Source of the DNA: Verrucomicrobiota bacterium
GTDB taxonomy: Bacteria; Verrucomicrobiota; Verrucomicrobiia; Limisphaerales; UBA11358
Length of the DNA stretch: 45,124 nucleotides
Assembly: GCA_028873125.1 (NCBI GenBank)
Contig: JAGWMQ010000014.1
Span: 1-45,124 of the forward strand
Reading direction: 5' to 3'
The notes under the pieces were generated by a model. It made no database searches. It saw nothing but the letters and a program-made list of their open reading frames with translations, and had not been told where the DNA came from. Below are positions 1 to 7,574 of the stretch, piece by piece (position 1 is the first letter of the stretch; the number at the start of each line of letters is the position of its first letter). The translations under genes were made by a program, and so were the position numbers.

Positions 1-139
1 GTGGTGAGGTTTTGGTCATGAGTGTTGGTGTTCATATCGGTTTCGATGTGGATATTTGTTTTCATACACATAAAGATGCCGCCCCTCGCGGCTCTTGCCA
101 ACACTCATGCCATCTTTGGATCGTTGGCCACAGCACACC
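1..139. other. Window edge, no gene seen
   Basis: I see no convincing reading frame here. The sequence is T-rich and less GC-rich than most of the window. It leads into the small membrane-protein gene that starts at 140. Confidence 0.4.
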
Positions 140-487
140 ATGAGCACATTCGACGATTTTCCTTATGACTTTCTGACCGTATTTGCCATCGGCGGATTCC
201 TTTGCGGCATGGCCTGGCTTTTTGCTCGGCGATTGATTCGCCAGTCCAAGTGGTGGCGTGTCGCTTTTTGCTTTTTGATTGCAGCGGCTATCACACCGAC
301 CTGTTTTCCATTTTTTGGTTGGACTGTTGCGCCAGCCGCCGTGATGGCATTGCTTGTTTTTGGTCATAACAATGTCTTGGCCGGCTTTTTATACGGAGTG
401 TTGCCTATTGTGGTGGTTGCGAGTTTGGTTTTTGTATTGTGGTCGGTTATTGTGTCGCGAAGGCATAGGCACGAAGCTGTGGCCTAA
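140..487 (+). CDS. Small multi-pass membrane protein, unknown function
   Basis: I do not recognise a family. From the ATG at 140 the product is 115 residues, starting MSTFDDFPYD. Three to four hydrophobic stretches are visible (around FAIGGFLCGMAWLF, FCFLIAAAIT, PAAVMALLVF and VLPIVVVASLVFVL), and a basic tail (SRRHRHEAVA) follows the last one. That arrangement predicts an inner-membrane protein. A start at 95 would only add a hydrophilic stub, so 140 is preferred. The stop codon lies inside the motif GCCTAAC (482-488), the left end of an attC-like hairpin. The gene plus site therefore resemble an integron cassette. Base composition is AT-richer than the later glycosidase genes, in keeping with acquisition. 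Function is unknown. Confidence 0.55.
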   Translation: MSTFDDFPYDFLTVFAIGGFLCGMAWLFARRLIRQSKWWRVAFCFLIAAAITPTCFPFFGWTVAPAAVMALLVFGHNNVLAGFLYGVLPIVVVASLVFVLWSVIVSRRHRHEAVA

Positions 488-598
488 CACTTCGCTGGAG
501 CCAACAGCCACCGCCCTTGCAGATTCGACGATGATATGATATGTGGATGCGCCAGTGTTTTTTCATGGCATTGTGGCTGCTTTGGTTGGCTCGTGAGG
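482..598 (+). repeat. attC-like imperfect hairpin site 1
   Basis: The site starts with GCCTAAC (482-488), which fits the attC consensus RYYYAAC and overlaps the stop codon of the preceding gene. The left arm GGAGCCAACAGCCAC (497-511) is complementary, with a small bulge, to the right arm GTGGCTG (573-579) plus TTGGCTC (586-592). The expected right-hand GTTRRRY box is not clear; GTTCAC near 599 is the closest. The same arms recur at 5247-5355 with a perfect GTTAGGC end. No integron integrase is in the window. Confidence 0.5.
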
Positions 599-788
599 TT
601 CACTTATTAAAAACAGGGATAAAGCCCGATTTGCGTCGCCTTTCTTTACAATCTTCTGAAAATTGTAATTCAGCCTAATCTCAAATCTTCGATTTTATTC
701 TGTTGATTGACAATAACTTGCAACGCTGGTTGGAGGAAGTAAGTGAGGTGGCACGATGCACGCTGATTGTTTTCCATCGCTGCTTGCA

Positions 789-849
789 TTTAGGCTTGGG
801 TCCGGCGGGATTGTTCGCGTTCCGTCGGAAATTTGCCTGGGCAGCTTAA
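789..849 (+). pseudogene. Stray 3' end of a VPDSG-CTERM gene
   Basis: These 61 bases match the last 61 bases of the downstream VPDSG-CTERM gene (1464-1524) with about three differences. They keep the same reading frame and end at the same TAA. The encoded tail (GLFAFRRKFAWAA) is a membrane segment plus Arg-rich end. No start or body precedes it, so it is the residue of a deleted or recombined paralogue. The rest of 600-868 holds no gene that I can support. Confidence 0.6.
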
Positions 850-882
850 CCAATCACACGGACAAAAATGAAGAGAATTCTT

Positions 883-1524
883 ATGAAAACACAAACATTC
901 GGCAAAATGGCGGCGTTGGGTGTCGTCAGCATCATTTGTCTGGCTGCTTCGCCGGCCGCGTGGGCAAATTTGATTCAAAATGGAAGCTTTGAGTCGCCCA
1001 CACTTCCTTTCGCCACTATTTCAGGGACCAGCCCGAACAATTGGACTGGCGGGCAGTATCTCATCAGTCAAGGCACCTTCAACTTTCCAAACGCGGAAGA
1101 TGGCCTGCAGTATGAAGACCCTGTCAATTCCAACCCCGGCACGCTTTCACAGACAATTGCCATCACCACAGCCGGGAATTATGTGTTGACATTTTGGCTA
1201 AACGGTTATAACGGCAATTCGTATGGGATGAACCTTTTTTTTCCTAGTCATACAGGCTCTTATGTCGGCCCTCTCGGAGCCTTTTACACTGGCACAGGCA
1301 GTTCCACGTGGGCGGTAGAAACCTTTTCTTTTTCCTTCTTGACTACAGGCAGTCTTACTTTGGAGTTCTTGCCAGGTAGCGCCGCCCCCAATCTGATTGA
1401 CAACGTGGATTTGGAACTACAGCCCACAGCCGGCGTGCCTGATAGCGGCGCAACCGCCGGACTTTTAGGCTTGGGTCTGGCGGGATTGTTCGCGTTGCGC
1501 CGGAAATTTGCCTGGGCAGCTTAA
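883..1524 (+). CDS. VPDSG-CTERM secreted protein, DUF642-like
   Basis: This is an exported surface protein of about 213 residues. The N-terminus is a signal peptide (MKTQTFG..., hydrophobic core VVSIICLAASPAAWA). The mature part opens with NLIQNGSFESP, the signature start of DUF642/choice-of-anchor carbohydrate-binding-like beta-sandwich domains. The C-terminus has the tripartite sorting signal: VPDSG near residue 185, a hydrophobic helix (GLLGLGLAGLFAL), then RRKFAWAA. Members of the VPDSG-CTERM class (a PEP-CTERM variant) are thought to be processed by an exosortase. An ATG at 868 is also in frame, but the purine-rich AAGAGAA sits just upstream of 883. The tail is duplicated at 789-849. Its ligand cannot be told from sequence. 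Confidence 0.8.
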   Translation: MKTQTFGKMAALGVVSIICLAASPAAWANLIQNGSFESPTLPFATISGTSPNNWTGGQYLISQGTFNFPNAEDGLQYEDPVNSNPGTLSQTIAITTAGNYVLTFWLNGYNGNSYGMNLFFPSHTGSYVGPLGAFYTGTGSSTWAVETFSFSFLTTGSLTLEFLPGSAAPNLIDNVDLELQPTAGVPDSGATAGLLGLGLAGLFALRRKFAWAA

Positions 1525-1701
1525 TCGAACGATGCCGCTAACCGTGGGGAGCACCCGCCGAAAACCTCGTTCGTCAGATATTACGCCCACTCTTCGGGGA
1601 GGAAAAGATGGTTAGACAGCAGGTTTCATTCCGTGCCATGATTTTTCTGCAATGTGGAAACAGCGGAATTCGCGGAAGCTTACGCGCGCGCAAGAGTGGC
1701 G

Positions 1702-1857
1702 TCACATGTCAACCGGCTCATCGTCGTCGGCAAACGGATGGGCCAGCTCGGCGGGCAGGTGCGCGCGGATGGTGCGCAGTTCCTACAGGGTGGGGAATTC
1801 GACGGACACTTGCGATTGCATTTCCAATTGGCGGCGGTCTTTCCAGTCTTTAGCCCT
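1702..1857 (-). pseudogene. Decayed coding fragment, minus strand
   Basis: Reading the minus strand from 1857 to 1702 gives a protein-like string (RAKDWKDRRQLEMQSQVSVE..., then ELRTIRAHLPAELAHP...). It is interrupted by an in-frame stop at 1783-1785 and ended by TGA at 1702-1704. The composition looks like real protein, but I cannot name the family and there is no start codon. It is probably the tail of a dead gene in this decayed stretch. Confidence 0.3.
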
Positions 1858-1901
1858 AACCTGGCATAGCCGGAACCAAGAGTTTCTGGTAAATCGGAGG
1901 C

Positions 1902-2168
1902 ATGTCTGAACCAATCTCTTCTTCAGCCGATGTTTCCGAGAAGAAGCTGTTGACCCAACGCTACGCCGACCAGATCGTTGGCACAGTGGGCTGTTGGGAT
2001 CGCGTCATCATTACCGGAACGCTCACCGATGTGTGTCACGCCGGGGCAGTGGAGTGATGGTTGCGCCGGGAGGACATTCACTGCTTTGATCTGAAGGTGT
2101 TCGCTGAACCTTTGCGCGATCAAGTGCGGGATCACGCCCTCCTCACCACGCGCGCCGCCGGCGGGTAA
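1902..2168 (+). pseudogene. N-terminal fragment of a larger protein, in-frame stop
   Basis: A GGAGG ribosome-binding site (1896-1900) precedes the ATG at 1902. The frame reads MSEPISSSADVSEKK..., then a conserved-looking block around CWDRVIITGT. An in-frame TGA after HAGAVE (about 2055-2057) interrupts it, and the same frame continues WLRREDIHCFDLKVFAEPL before ending at 2168. The block resembles the N-terminus of a long conserved protein found in soil bacteria that I cannot name with certainty; it may be transposase-related. It is a truncated, inactivated gene. Confidence 0.45.
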
Positions 2169-2231
2169 TTTGTTTTTCCGGCTCATTCACCCTTGAAAAC
2201 TCAACCAAATCACCGAAGAAGGGCAATCAAC

Positions 2232-4541
2232 ATGAAACGAGACATTCCAATCCTCCTGCTGACGGCGCTTTGGGGCGTTGTCTCCGCAGGTTCCTTGCGC
2301 GCCCAGTCACCGCCGGCGCCTTTTCTGGAAATCCAAGTGACCGGCCCCCAGCAACTCCGCCTGAACTTGAGCGGCGCGCCGGGACGAATCTACCAGTTTG
2401 AGACCTCCAGCAATCTGGTGGATTGGGCCGCGCTGCTGACGACCAACAGCGTCACCAGCAACGTGGAGGTCACGGCCAGCGAGCCCGACAGCCCGGGCGA
2501 CGAGTTCTACCGGGCGTTGGACTTGGGGCCGGCGACGGGCGGTTCGCCCAGCGCCCAGTTTACGTTGCTGTGGCCGGCGTCGTCCAACACGCTGGTTCGC
2601 CCTCTGGTCTCGACTCCCGCCGGGAGCGTGGTGTTTACGGTCGAGGAGGCCAGCGGCAAAACGGTCGCCAACCAGGTGGTCAACCTGTCGTCCAATACCA
2701 ATCAAGCCACCGTGAGTTTCAACGGCTTGCCCAACGGTGATTACACGGCGGTGGCCGACGCCTTTCCCAAGCCCAATGGTGGCGGTGTGCCCTTCGAGGA
2801 GGCGCGATTCTACTTCACCGTCACTGGCGCGCCCGTCACACAGACTTTCACGATGGCCGACAACGCGATCACCGATATCATTATCACGCCGCCGAACCCG
2901 ACGATGGCCGTCGGGGGCAGCTTGCAACTGAGCGCCACGGCGTTTGACGCTAGCAACGAAGTGGTGTTTGGGGCCGCCCAGTCCGGCGCGCTGGAGTGGT
3001 TTTCGGCGAGCCTACCCGTCGTCACGGTGGATTACACGGGCAAGCTGACGGGGGTGGCGCCCGGCGTCGCCACCATCTTCGTGACCAACGCGGCCGATCC
3101 GGCCATGACCGTCTATACCACTGTGACCGACATGTTTGAGATTGCCGGGCTGACCATCACCAACGTGCCGGAGTTCCAGCCGGTGTATGTCGGAGTGGGG
3201 GAAGAAACGAATCTCACCGTCATCGCCACCAACGCCAGCGGAGCCCAGGTGCCGCTGGCGGCCTCGGCCATGGTTTGGAGCTCCTCGGCGGCGACCAATG
3301 CCCTGGTGGACGGCACTGGAGACGGCGGTTTGGTGATTGGCCTGGCACCCGGCTTGACGACCATCGTCGCCAGCAACAGGTATGCGTTTTTGGCGACAGC
3401 GCCGACCCTTGCCAATGTGACCTTGGGCGCGCTGACCAATTTCCCCGATGGCGTGCCGCCACCCGCCAAAGGCTACGTTATTACCGACTTGGGCACCCTG
3501 CAAAACAATCCATCCTACCTCAGCAGTCTGCCCGTGGAAATCAACGACTACGGCCACATCGCGGGCACCACCTGGAATTCCCTTTCGCCCTCCAACGACA
3601 GCACGACAGGGCAGGCGTTCATTTGGAAGACGAGTCTCAACGGCCAGATGACCGACCTGCCTGATCTCGGAGGCGGTTGGGCCGGGGCGATGGCGATCAA
3701 TGACGCCGATGAAGTGGTGGGAGAGTCCATCAAGCCGGTCACCATCACCTCCAAGACGCAATACCCGCACGCGGTGTTGTGGCGGAATGGAAATGTAAAA
3801 GACCTGAACAGTTCCCTGCCGGGATCGCCAAACTGGAGCGCGGCTGAGCACATCAACAACGAAGGCCAAGTCGTCGGATCAGCGATGTATATCGGCACCA
3901 ACGCGCCCGAATGGGAAAACGACTTTCTGCTGGATTTGGAACACACGAACGTCACCTATTTGTGGCAGCCGATTTACGCAGGTCAGTCGGTCATTGCCAT
4001 CAATGACGCCGGGGAGTTGGCGGGATCGGCGACTTTCGCCAATGCTTTCTTGGCGAATGTCGGCCCGGTGGGCGTCAATCAGGTGCTGAAGTTGAGCAAT
4101 CTGCCAGGCGACCAAAGCGGATTTGCCCTCAGCATCAACAATCTGGATCAGGTTGCGGGTTATTGCGCGGCGACCGAACCCGTTTTGTATACCCAACCCC
4201 GGGCCGCCGTGTGGCAAAACATCGCAGCCAATCTCGCGGGAACCGGCCAGGCAACCGACTTAGGCACCAACGGCTATTATAGCCATGCAGCCTGCATCAA
4301 CGATTTGGGCACCGTGGTCGGCGATTCCTGGCCCAGCGGCGGCGCTGAATACGCCGATGGACATGCCGTCCTCTGGGTGGGCACCAACGTGTATGATCTG
4401 AACGCCTACATCCCGACCAATTCAGGCTGGGTGCTGGACGCGGCCACCGGCATCAATAACAAAGGACAAATCATCGGACAGGGAACGCGCACCAACGAAC
4501 TGGGATGGCGTTCCTTTCTGCTGACGCCGAATTCACCCTGA
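2232..4541 (+). CDS. Secreted HAF-repeat / Ig-like protein
   Basis: A large exported protein of about 769 residues. The start at ATG 2232 is chosen because GAAGAAGGG lies eight bases upstream and a clean signal peptide follows (MKRDIPILLLTALWGVVSAG, cleavage near LRA-Q). Next comes a verrucomicrobial module (about 25-100) with YQFETSSNLVDW. A bacterial Ig-like (BIG2) region follows (about 215-310: TDIIITPPNPTMAVGG). The C-terminal half (about 420-769) is a run of HAF repeats, each with a motif like AINDADEVVGES or HINNEGQVVGSA followed by HAVLW, which probably fold as a beta-propeller. No sorting tail is seen, so it is likely released or loosely attached. Its leader is duplicated after the stop (4531-4612), implying a lost tandem paralogue. 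Function is unknown; adhesion or polymer binding is plausible. Confidence 0.8.
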   Translation: MKRDIPILLLTALWGVVSAGSLRAQSPPAPFLEIQVTGPQQLRLNLSGAPGRIYQFETSSNLVDWAALLTTNSVTSNVEVTASEPDSPGDEFYRALDLGPATGGSPSAQFTLLWPASSNTLVRPLVSTPAGSVVFTVEEASGKTVANQVVNLSSNTNQATVSFNGLPNGDYTAVADAFPKPNGGGVPFEEARFYFTVTGAPVTQTFTMADNAITDIIITPPNPTMAVGGSLQLSATAFDASNEVVFGAAQSGALEWFSASLPVVTVDYTGKLTGVAPGVATIFVTNAADPAMTVYTTVTDMFEIAGLTITNVPEFQPVYVGVGEETNLTVIATNASGAQVPLAASAMVWSSSAATNALVDGTGDGGLVIGLAPGLTTIVASNRYAFLATAPTLANVTLGALTNFPDGVPPPAKGYVITDLGTLQNNPSYLSSLPVEINDYGHIAGTTWNSLSPSNDSTTGQAFIWKTSLNGQMTDLPDLGGGWAGAMAINDADEVVGESIKPVTITSKTQYPHAVLWRNGNVKDLNSSLPGSPNWSAAEHINNEGQVVGSAMYIGTNAPEWENDFLLDLEHTNVTYLWQPIYAGQSVIAINDAGELAGSATFANAFLANVGPVGVNQVLKLSNLPGDQSGFALSINNLDQVAGYCAATEPVLYTQPRAAVWQNIAANLAGTGQATDLGTNGYYSHAACINDLGTVVGDSWPSGGAEYADGHAVLWVGTNVYDLNAYIPTNSGWVLDAATGINNKGQIIGQGTRTNELGWRSFLLTPNSP

Positions 4542-4612
4542 AAACTCAAACCAATAAAGAAGAAAAAACGCGTGGAAGCAAACATGAAACCTTGATCCCG
4601 ACGGCGCTTTGG
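4531..4612 (+). repeat. Degenerate copy of the upstream gene's 5' leader
   Basis: The sequence around the stop of the HAF-repeat gene repeats the leader of that gene. Shared blocks in the same order are ATTCACCC and GAAAACTCAA (2185-2203 and 4531-4549), AACATGAAAC (2230-2239 and 4581-4590) and GACGGCGCTTTGG (2261-2273 and 4600-4612). In the second copy the ATG is followed by a stop after two codons. It marks where a tandem paralogue once began. Confidence 0.55.
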
Positions 4613-4727
4613 AGGTCAAAAACGCCTTGGCCACAGGTGTCGTAGCGCATTGAGATCAGTCTAACCCGACTTGGCGGATTCGAGCGATTAAAATTCGCAA
4701 GTGCTTGCAAATCAAGGCGGGCATCGT

Positions 4728-4916
4728 CTAGGTCTTCACTACAGCGCCACCCTCGCCGGCAGTCTTGGGGCGCACGATTTTGGGCGGGGGCTGCGCTGGC
4801 AGTTCCAGCTTGAGCTGTTGCAGCAACAGGCGCACGTCCGACTGGGGCTGGGTGTAGCGGCTCAAGATCGCTTCCTGCATCACGCCCAAGTCATCGCCAT
4901 CACCGGCAAAAGTTAT
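4728..4916 (-). pseudogene. C-terminal gene fragment, minus strand
   Basis: On the minus strand 4916-4728 encodes 62 residues ending at a TAG (ITFAGDGDDLGVMQEAIL..., then YTQPQSDVRLLLQQLKLELP). The frame has regular protein composition, but I find no start or upstream body; the frame becomes unconvincing above 4917. It looks like the C-terminus of a deleted gene, possibly transposase-related. The family is not established. Confidence 0.35.
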
Positions 4917-4986
4917 CGCGTGAAGGAAGCACCGGGAGTCAGCCCGGAAAACAAGAAAAACCGGAAATCAAACGAACCGGCGACCG

Positions 4987-5023
4987 CCGGGGCCGCGAGC
5001 TAAGGCTCGCAGCTCGGCCCCGG
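4987..5023. repeat. GC-rich hairpin
   Basis: CCGGGGCCG followed by CGAGC pairs with GCTCG and CGGCCCCGG across a TAAG loop, with a five-base bulge (CAGCT) on the right. There is no T-run after it, so it is not a standard intrinsic terminator. It may be a repetitive palindrome in this decayed region. Confidence 0.45.
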
Positions 5024-5092
5024 CTCGTTTATCCGGCTGCCGAAACCACTTGATTGAACCAACAGAAATGATATGAATCCCTCACCTCGGAG

Positions 5093-5137
5093 TGGCTGGT
5101 TTTGAATCGCTCATCACTGGCCGGTTTTGATCCGCTC
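5093..5137. repeat. Two direct 20-base repeats, possible IS end
   Basis: TGGCTGGTTTTGAATCGCTC (5093-5112) recurs as TGGCCGGTTTTGATCCGCTC (5118-5137), with three mismatches and a 25-base period. Multiple short terminal repeats of this kind are typical of IS21-family ends, but no transposase gene is present, so this assignment is tentative. Confidence 0.35.
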
Positions 5138-5246
5138 GGTGACAGCGAAGACCTCGCTCGTCGCCTTTCTGGCTAGTCTCGTTGTATATTTTCTTGGCGG
5201 GACTATTGGCCATTTTAGGATGCAGGCATTTGAGCTCACGCATCCA

Positions 5247-5355
5247 GGAGCCAACAGCCGCTGCCCCTTGCGTTTGCGGATGAGTTATGAAAATATGGTT
5301 GTCATCATTGCATTTTGGAGTCACGCTCGGCGGCTGTGGCTTTGGTCCGTTAGGC
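5247..5355 (+). repeat. attC-like imperfect hairpin site 2
   Basis: The left arm GGAGCCAACAGCCGC (5247-5261) is nearly identical to that of site 1. The right arm GCGGCTGT (5330-5337) plus TTGGTCC (5342-5348) folds back on it, and the site ends in a perfect GTTAGGC (5349-5355), the attC GTTRRRY box. The left RYYYAAC box is degenerate. A short hydrophobic frame (about 5127-5240) runs into the site, as cassette genes do, but I do not call it a gene. Confidence 0.5.
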
Positions 5356-5521
5356 CACGTCGCGCTTATGGAAGCTAAAGATGACATCAAAATGAAGATA
5401 TCGACCAGATCGCTGGAGGGCGGCTTGGACTTCGCTTGCAATCTCATCGCGACAGCCGTAAGCAGGGATGCTGATTCCCATCCAGAGCGAGCTTGCGAAC
5501 CTCTCCACCAGTTATCCGCGT

Positions 5522-5597
5522 GGGCCTGTAGCTCAATGGTTAGAGCAGAGCACTCATAATGCTTTGGTTCTCGGTTCGAGTCCGAGCAGGCCCACCA
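5522..5597 (+). tRNA. tRNA with CAT anticodon (Ile2-like or Met)
   Basis: A complete cloverleaf of 76 bases with encoded CCA. The acceptor is GGGCCTG/CAGGCCC, the D-stem GCTC/GAGC, and the anticodon stem GAGCA/TGCTT around the loop CTCATAA (anticodon CAT at 5555-5557). The T-stem is CTCGG/CCGAG with loop TTCGAGT. Sequence around the anticodon arm (TTAGAGCAG...CTCATAAT...TTGGT) resembles bacterial tRNA-Ile2, whose CAU anticodon is modified to lysidine; elongator tRNA-Met is the alternative. Its 3' end faces the recombinase gene. Confidence 0.9.
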
Positions 5598-5777
5598 ATC
5601 CGTCACGCTCGGCGACGATTGCCGCGCCACGGAACATCTTCGAAAATGATGTCACGCGAATAGTGCGGCAGGATGGGTTGAATAGCCCCTCCCGAATAGG
5701 CCGAAAATTTTCAAGCTGAGCGGGGGCAGGGCACAGCATTTTTCGGTGACGAACCAAGTTGGCCAAGTCGTGGCCAA

Positions 5778-7256
5778 TCAGCTCGCTTGCAGTTTTTCCT
5801 CGGTCTCCTTCCGACGAATTTTGCCGGTGAGTTCAACGATTGTCGCATTCGAAATTCGCTCACTGAATTCCTCCTTGAGCGATCGCCGGTCATCCAATTC
5901 ATGGCTGAACACTTCTCGGTCCATTGCTTGGGTCGCCGCCTCAAGGAATTTTTCGTGCGGAACGATTGAGACATCCTCGTGCAATTGCCCCCAAAAGATT
6001 TCGTGCGGGTCTGCCGACACCCACCACGCATAGGTGTATTTCGCTTTAGCTGTGGCAATGGCGCGTCTTTCGTCGGCATCCGATGCTTGGCTCGCGCTCT
6101 CGACCCTAGACGCGGAGTCGGGCATCGGAATCACATTCCCAGGAGGGCTGGCAAACGTTACTTTCTGCGCCATGTTTGCCGAATGCTGGTCACGCAAGTG
6201 GCCGTAGGTTTTCATGGCGAGCGCGCCGCCGTCCTTGTGCCCGAGCCAGCGCGAGACGGTTGGAATGTCCACGCCCGATTCGATGCAGCGGGTGGCAAAC
6301 AGATGGCGCAAGTCGTGGTGGGTGAAACGCGCGATGCTCAATTTTTTGCAGGCTGAATCAATGGCTTTCTGACACTCCTGGACGCGGGTTACTGGCTGAC
6401 TCAAAAACTCCTTTTCGTCCCGCTCGGTCTTGATCCGCTCCAGCAAACGACGCATGTCGGGAATCATCGGAATAGTCCGAACTTCCCAATTCTTCGTTCC
6501 CGTCTCCGGGTCGCCTTTGATGGATATTCTTCCGTTGAGAAGATCACAATCGGAACCAACGATGCGTGCTGCTTCGCTTTTTCGTGCGCCGCTGTAAGCG
6601 AGGAACTCGACCAAATCCGCGCAGTCGTGGCTGAACCTGCCTCCTCCTGTTCTGACCTTCGTGACGAGAGACAGGAATTGGTCGTGCTCCAGCAATTTCA
6701 GAATTTTTTGGCGCACCTTCATCTTTTTGATTTCGTCCGCCGGATTACCGTAACGTGCGCCAGATTGAATAGCGATTTTGAGGACGTGCCTCAGTGTTCC
6801 AACGGTATTGTTGAAAACCGACGAGGAATAGTCGCGAGCGTAGCGTGATGCCCATTCCTGGCAGTCTCCAACACTGATCCTTCGGACATCTGCGCCTTCA
6901 AGTTCAGGCCAACTCTTGAGCAGTGCCTTTATGCACTTCTCGCGATAGATTTTGGCGGCTGGCTTAAGGTGCTGCGCATTTTGAAGTTGTTGCTGGTAAA
7001 TCGTCAGGGCGTCGCCGAATGTCATTTTGCCCCGGACCTTCGCTTGGGTTGCTTCGGCGCGATGATTCTCTTCCTTTAGGAAATCACCGAGGCGTAGTTT
7101 CCCCACCGACATGATGTCGGTTTTCAGGGACTTCCAAATCAACTTGCCCCGGATTCGGACTCTGGCATAATAAATCGCGGAAGCTGCGTTTCGGACGAGG
7201 TTCGCAACCGGCGTCTTTTGCCATTGCGACGTTTGTTCTATTTTGCTCGTTTTCAT
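5778..7256 (-). CDS. Tyrosine recombinase/integrase with C-terminal extension
   Basis: A 492-residue site-specific recombinase. The N-terminal part (about 20-60) resembles an arm-binding domain and a core-binding SAM-like region follows (about 75-175). The catalytic domain carries R225 (SGARKSEA), H314 and R317 (HHDLRH), H340 (WLGHKD) and the nucleophile Y351 (KTYGHL), so it should be active. About 100 residues beyond the usual end (395-492) form a charged extension with YTYAWWVSADPHEIFWGQLH that I do not recognise. It lies between an intact CAT tRNA (5522-5597) and a 5'-truncated copy (7351-7410), with its start next to the truncated copy. It probably integrates at this tRNA; no other cargo is present. 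The start ATG at 7256 has no strong ribosome-binding site. Confidence 0.9.
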   Translation of the reverse strand: MKTSKIEQTSQWQKTPVANLVRNAASAIYYARVRIRGKLIWKSLKTDIMSVGKLRLGDFLKEENHRAEATQAKVRGKMTFGDALTIYQQQLQNAQHLKPAAKIYREKCIKALLKSWPELEGADVRRISVGDCQEWASRYARDYSSSVFNNTVGTLRHVLKIAIQSGARYGNPADEIKKMKVRQKILKLLEHDQFLSLVTKVRTGGGRFSHDCADLVEFLAYSGARKSEAARIVGSDCDLLNGRISIKGDPETGTKNWEVRTIPMIPDMRRLLERIKTERDEKEFLSQPVTRVQECQKAIDSACKKLSIARFTHHDLRHLFATRCIESGVDIPTVSRWLGHKDGGALAMKTYGHLRDQHSANMAQKVTFASPPGNVIPMPDSASRVESASQASDADERRAIATAKAKYTYAWWVSADPHEIFWGQLHEDVSIVPHEKFLEAATQAMDREVFSHELDDRRSLKEEFSERISNATIVELTGKIRRKETEEKLQAS

Positions 7257-7350
7257 AAAATAGTATAGAACAGACGTATAGAAAAGTCAAATTCTGAAAT
7301 GCTGATACGTCAAAAATAACAATAAAATAAGCTTTGCAACGGCGGTTACA

Positions 7351-7410
7351 ATCGGTTAGAGCAGGCGACTCATAATCGCTTGGTCGCAGGTTCAAATCCT
7401 GCCGGGCCCA
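7351..7410 (+). pseudogene. 5'-truncated CAT tRNA copy, putative att end
   Basis: From the D-loop onward this is a good tRNA: GGTTAGAGC, anticodon stem GGCGA/TCGCT around CTCATAA, T-arm GCAGG-TTCAAAT-CCTGC and acceptor 3' strand CGGGCCC plus A. The 5' acceptor strand and the left half of the D-stem are missing; GCGGTTAC stands in their place. There is no encoded CCA. It is close to bacterial tRNA-Ile2 but not identical to the intact gene at 5522. The position next to the integrase start suggests an attachment-site remnant. Confidence 0.7.
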
Positions 7411-7574
7411 CTGCCGGCATGGTCTCCAAAAATACGGAAGGACACCCTTGGACGTGCCCGCAGACAAACGTTTCTGCAAGAGGCAAATCTGGTCCGCTCC
7501 CCGCGAACCCTTTTCCGCCCCGGAATTTTAGGGCTGCGCTCGGCAGCCGTTCCCGTATGCTGGCCGGGTCGAAT

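Noticed and set aside
707-735. TTGACA as a possible -35 box for the VPDSG-CTERM gene
   Set aside because: No acceptable -10 element at 16-18 bases; the gene starts 150 bases away.
5368-5559. Plus-strand frame starting MEAKDDIKMK
   Set aside because: It reads into the tRNA and ends in its anticodon loop; no ribosome-binding site or homology seen.
5082-5630. Long minus-strand frame over the tRNA and attC-like site
   Set aside because: It runs antisense through the tRNA, whose translation gives well-known spurious peptides; no family resemblance.
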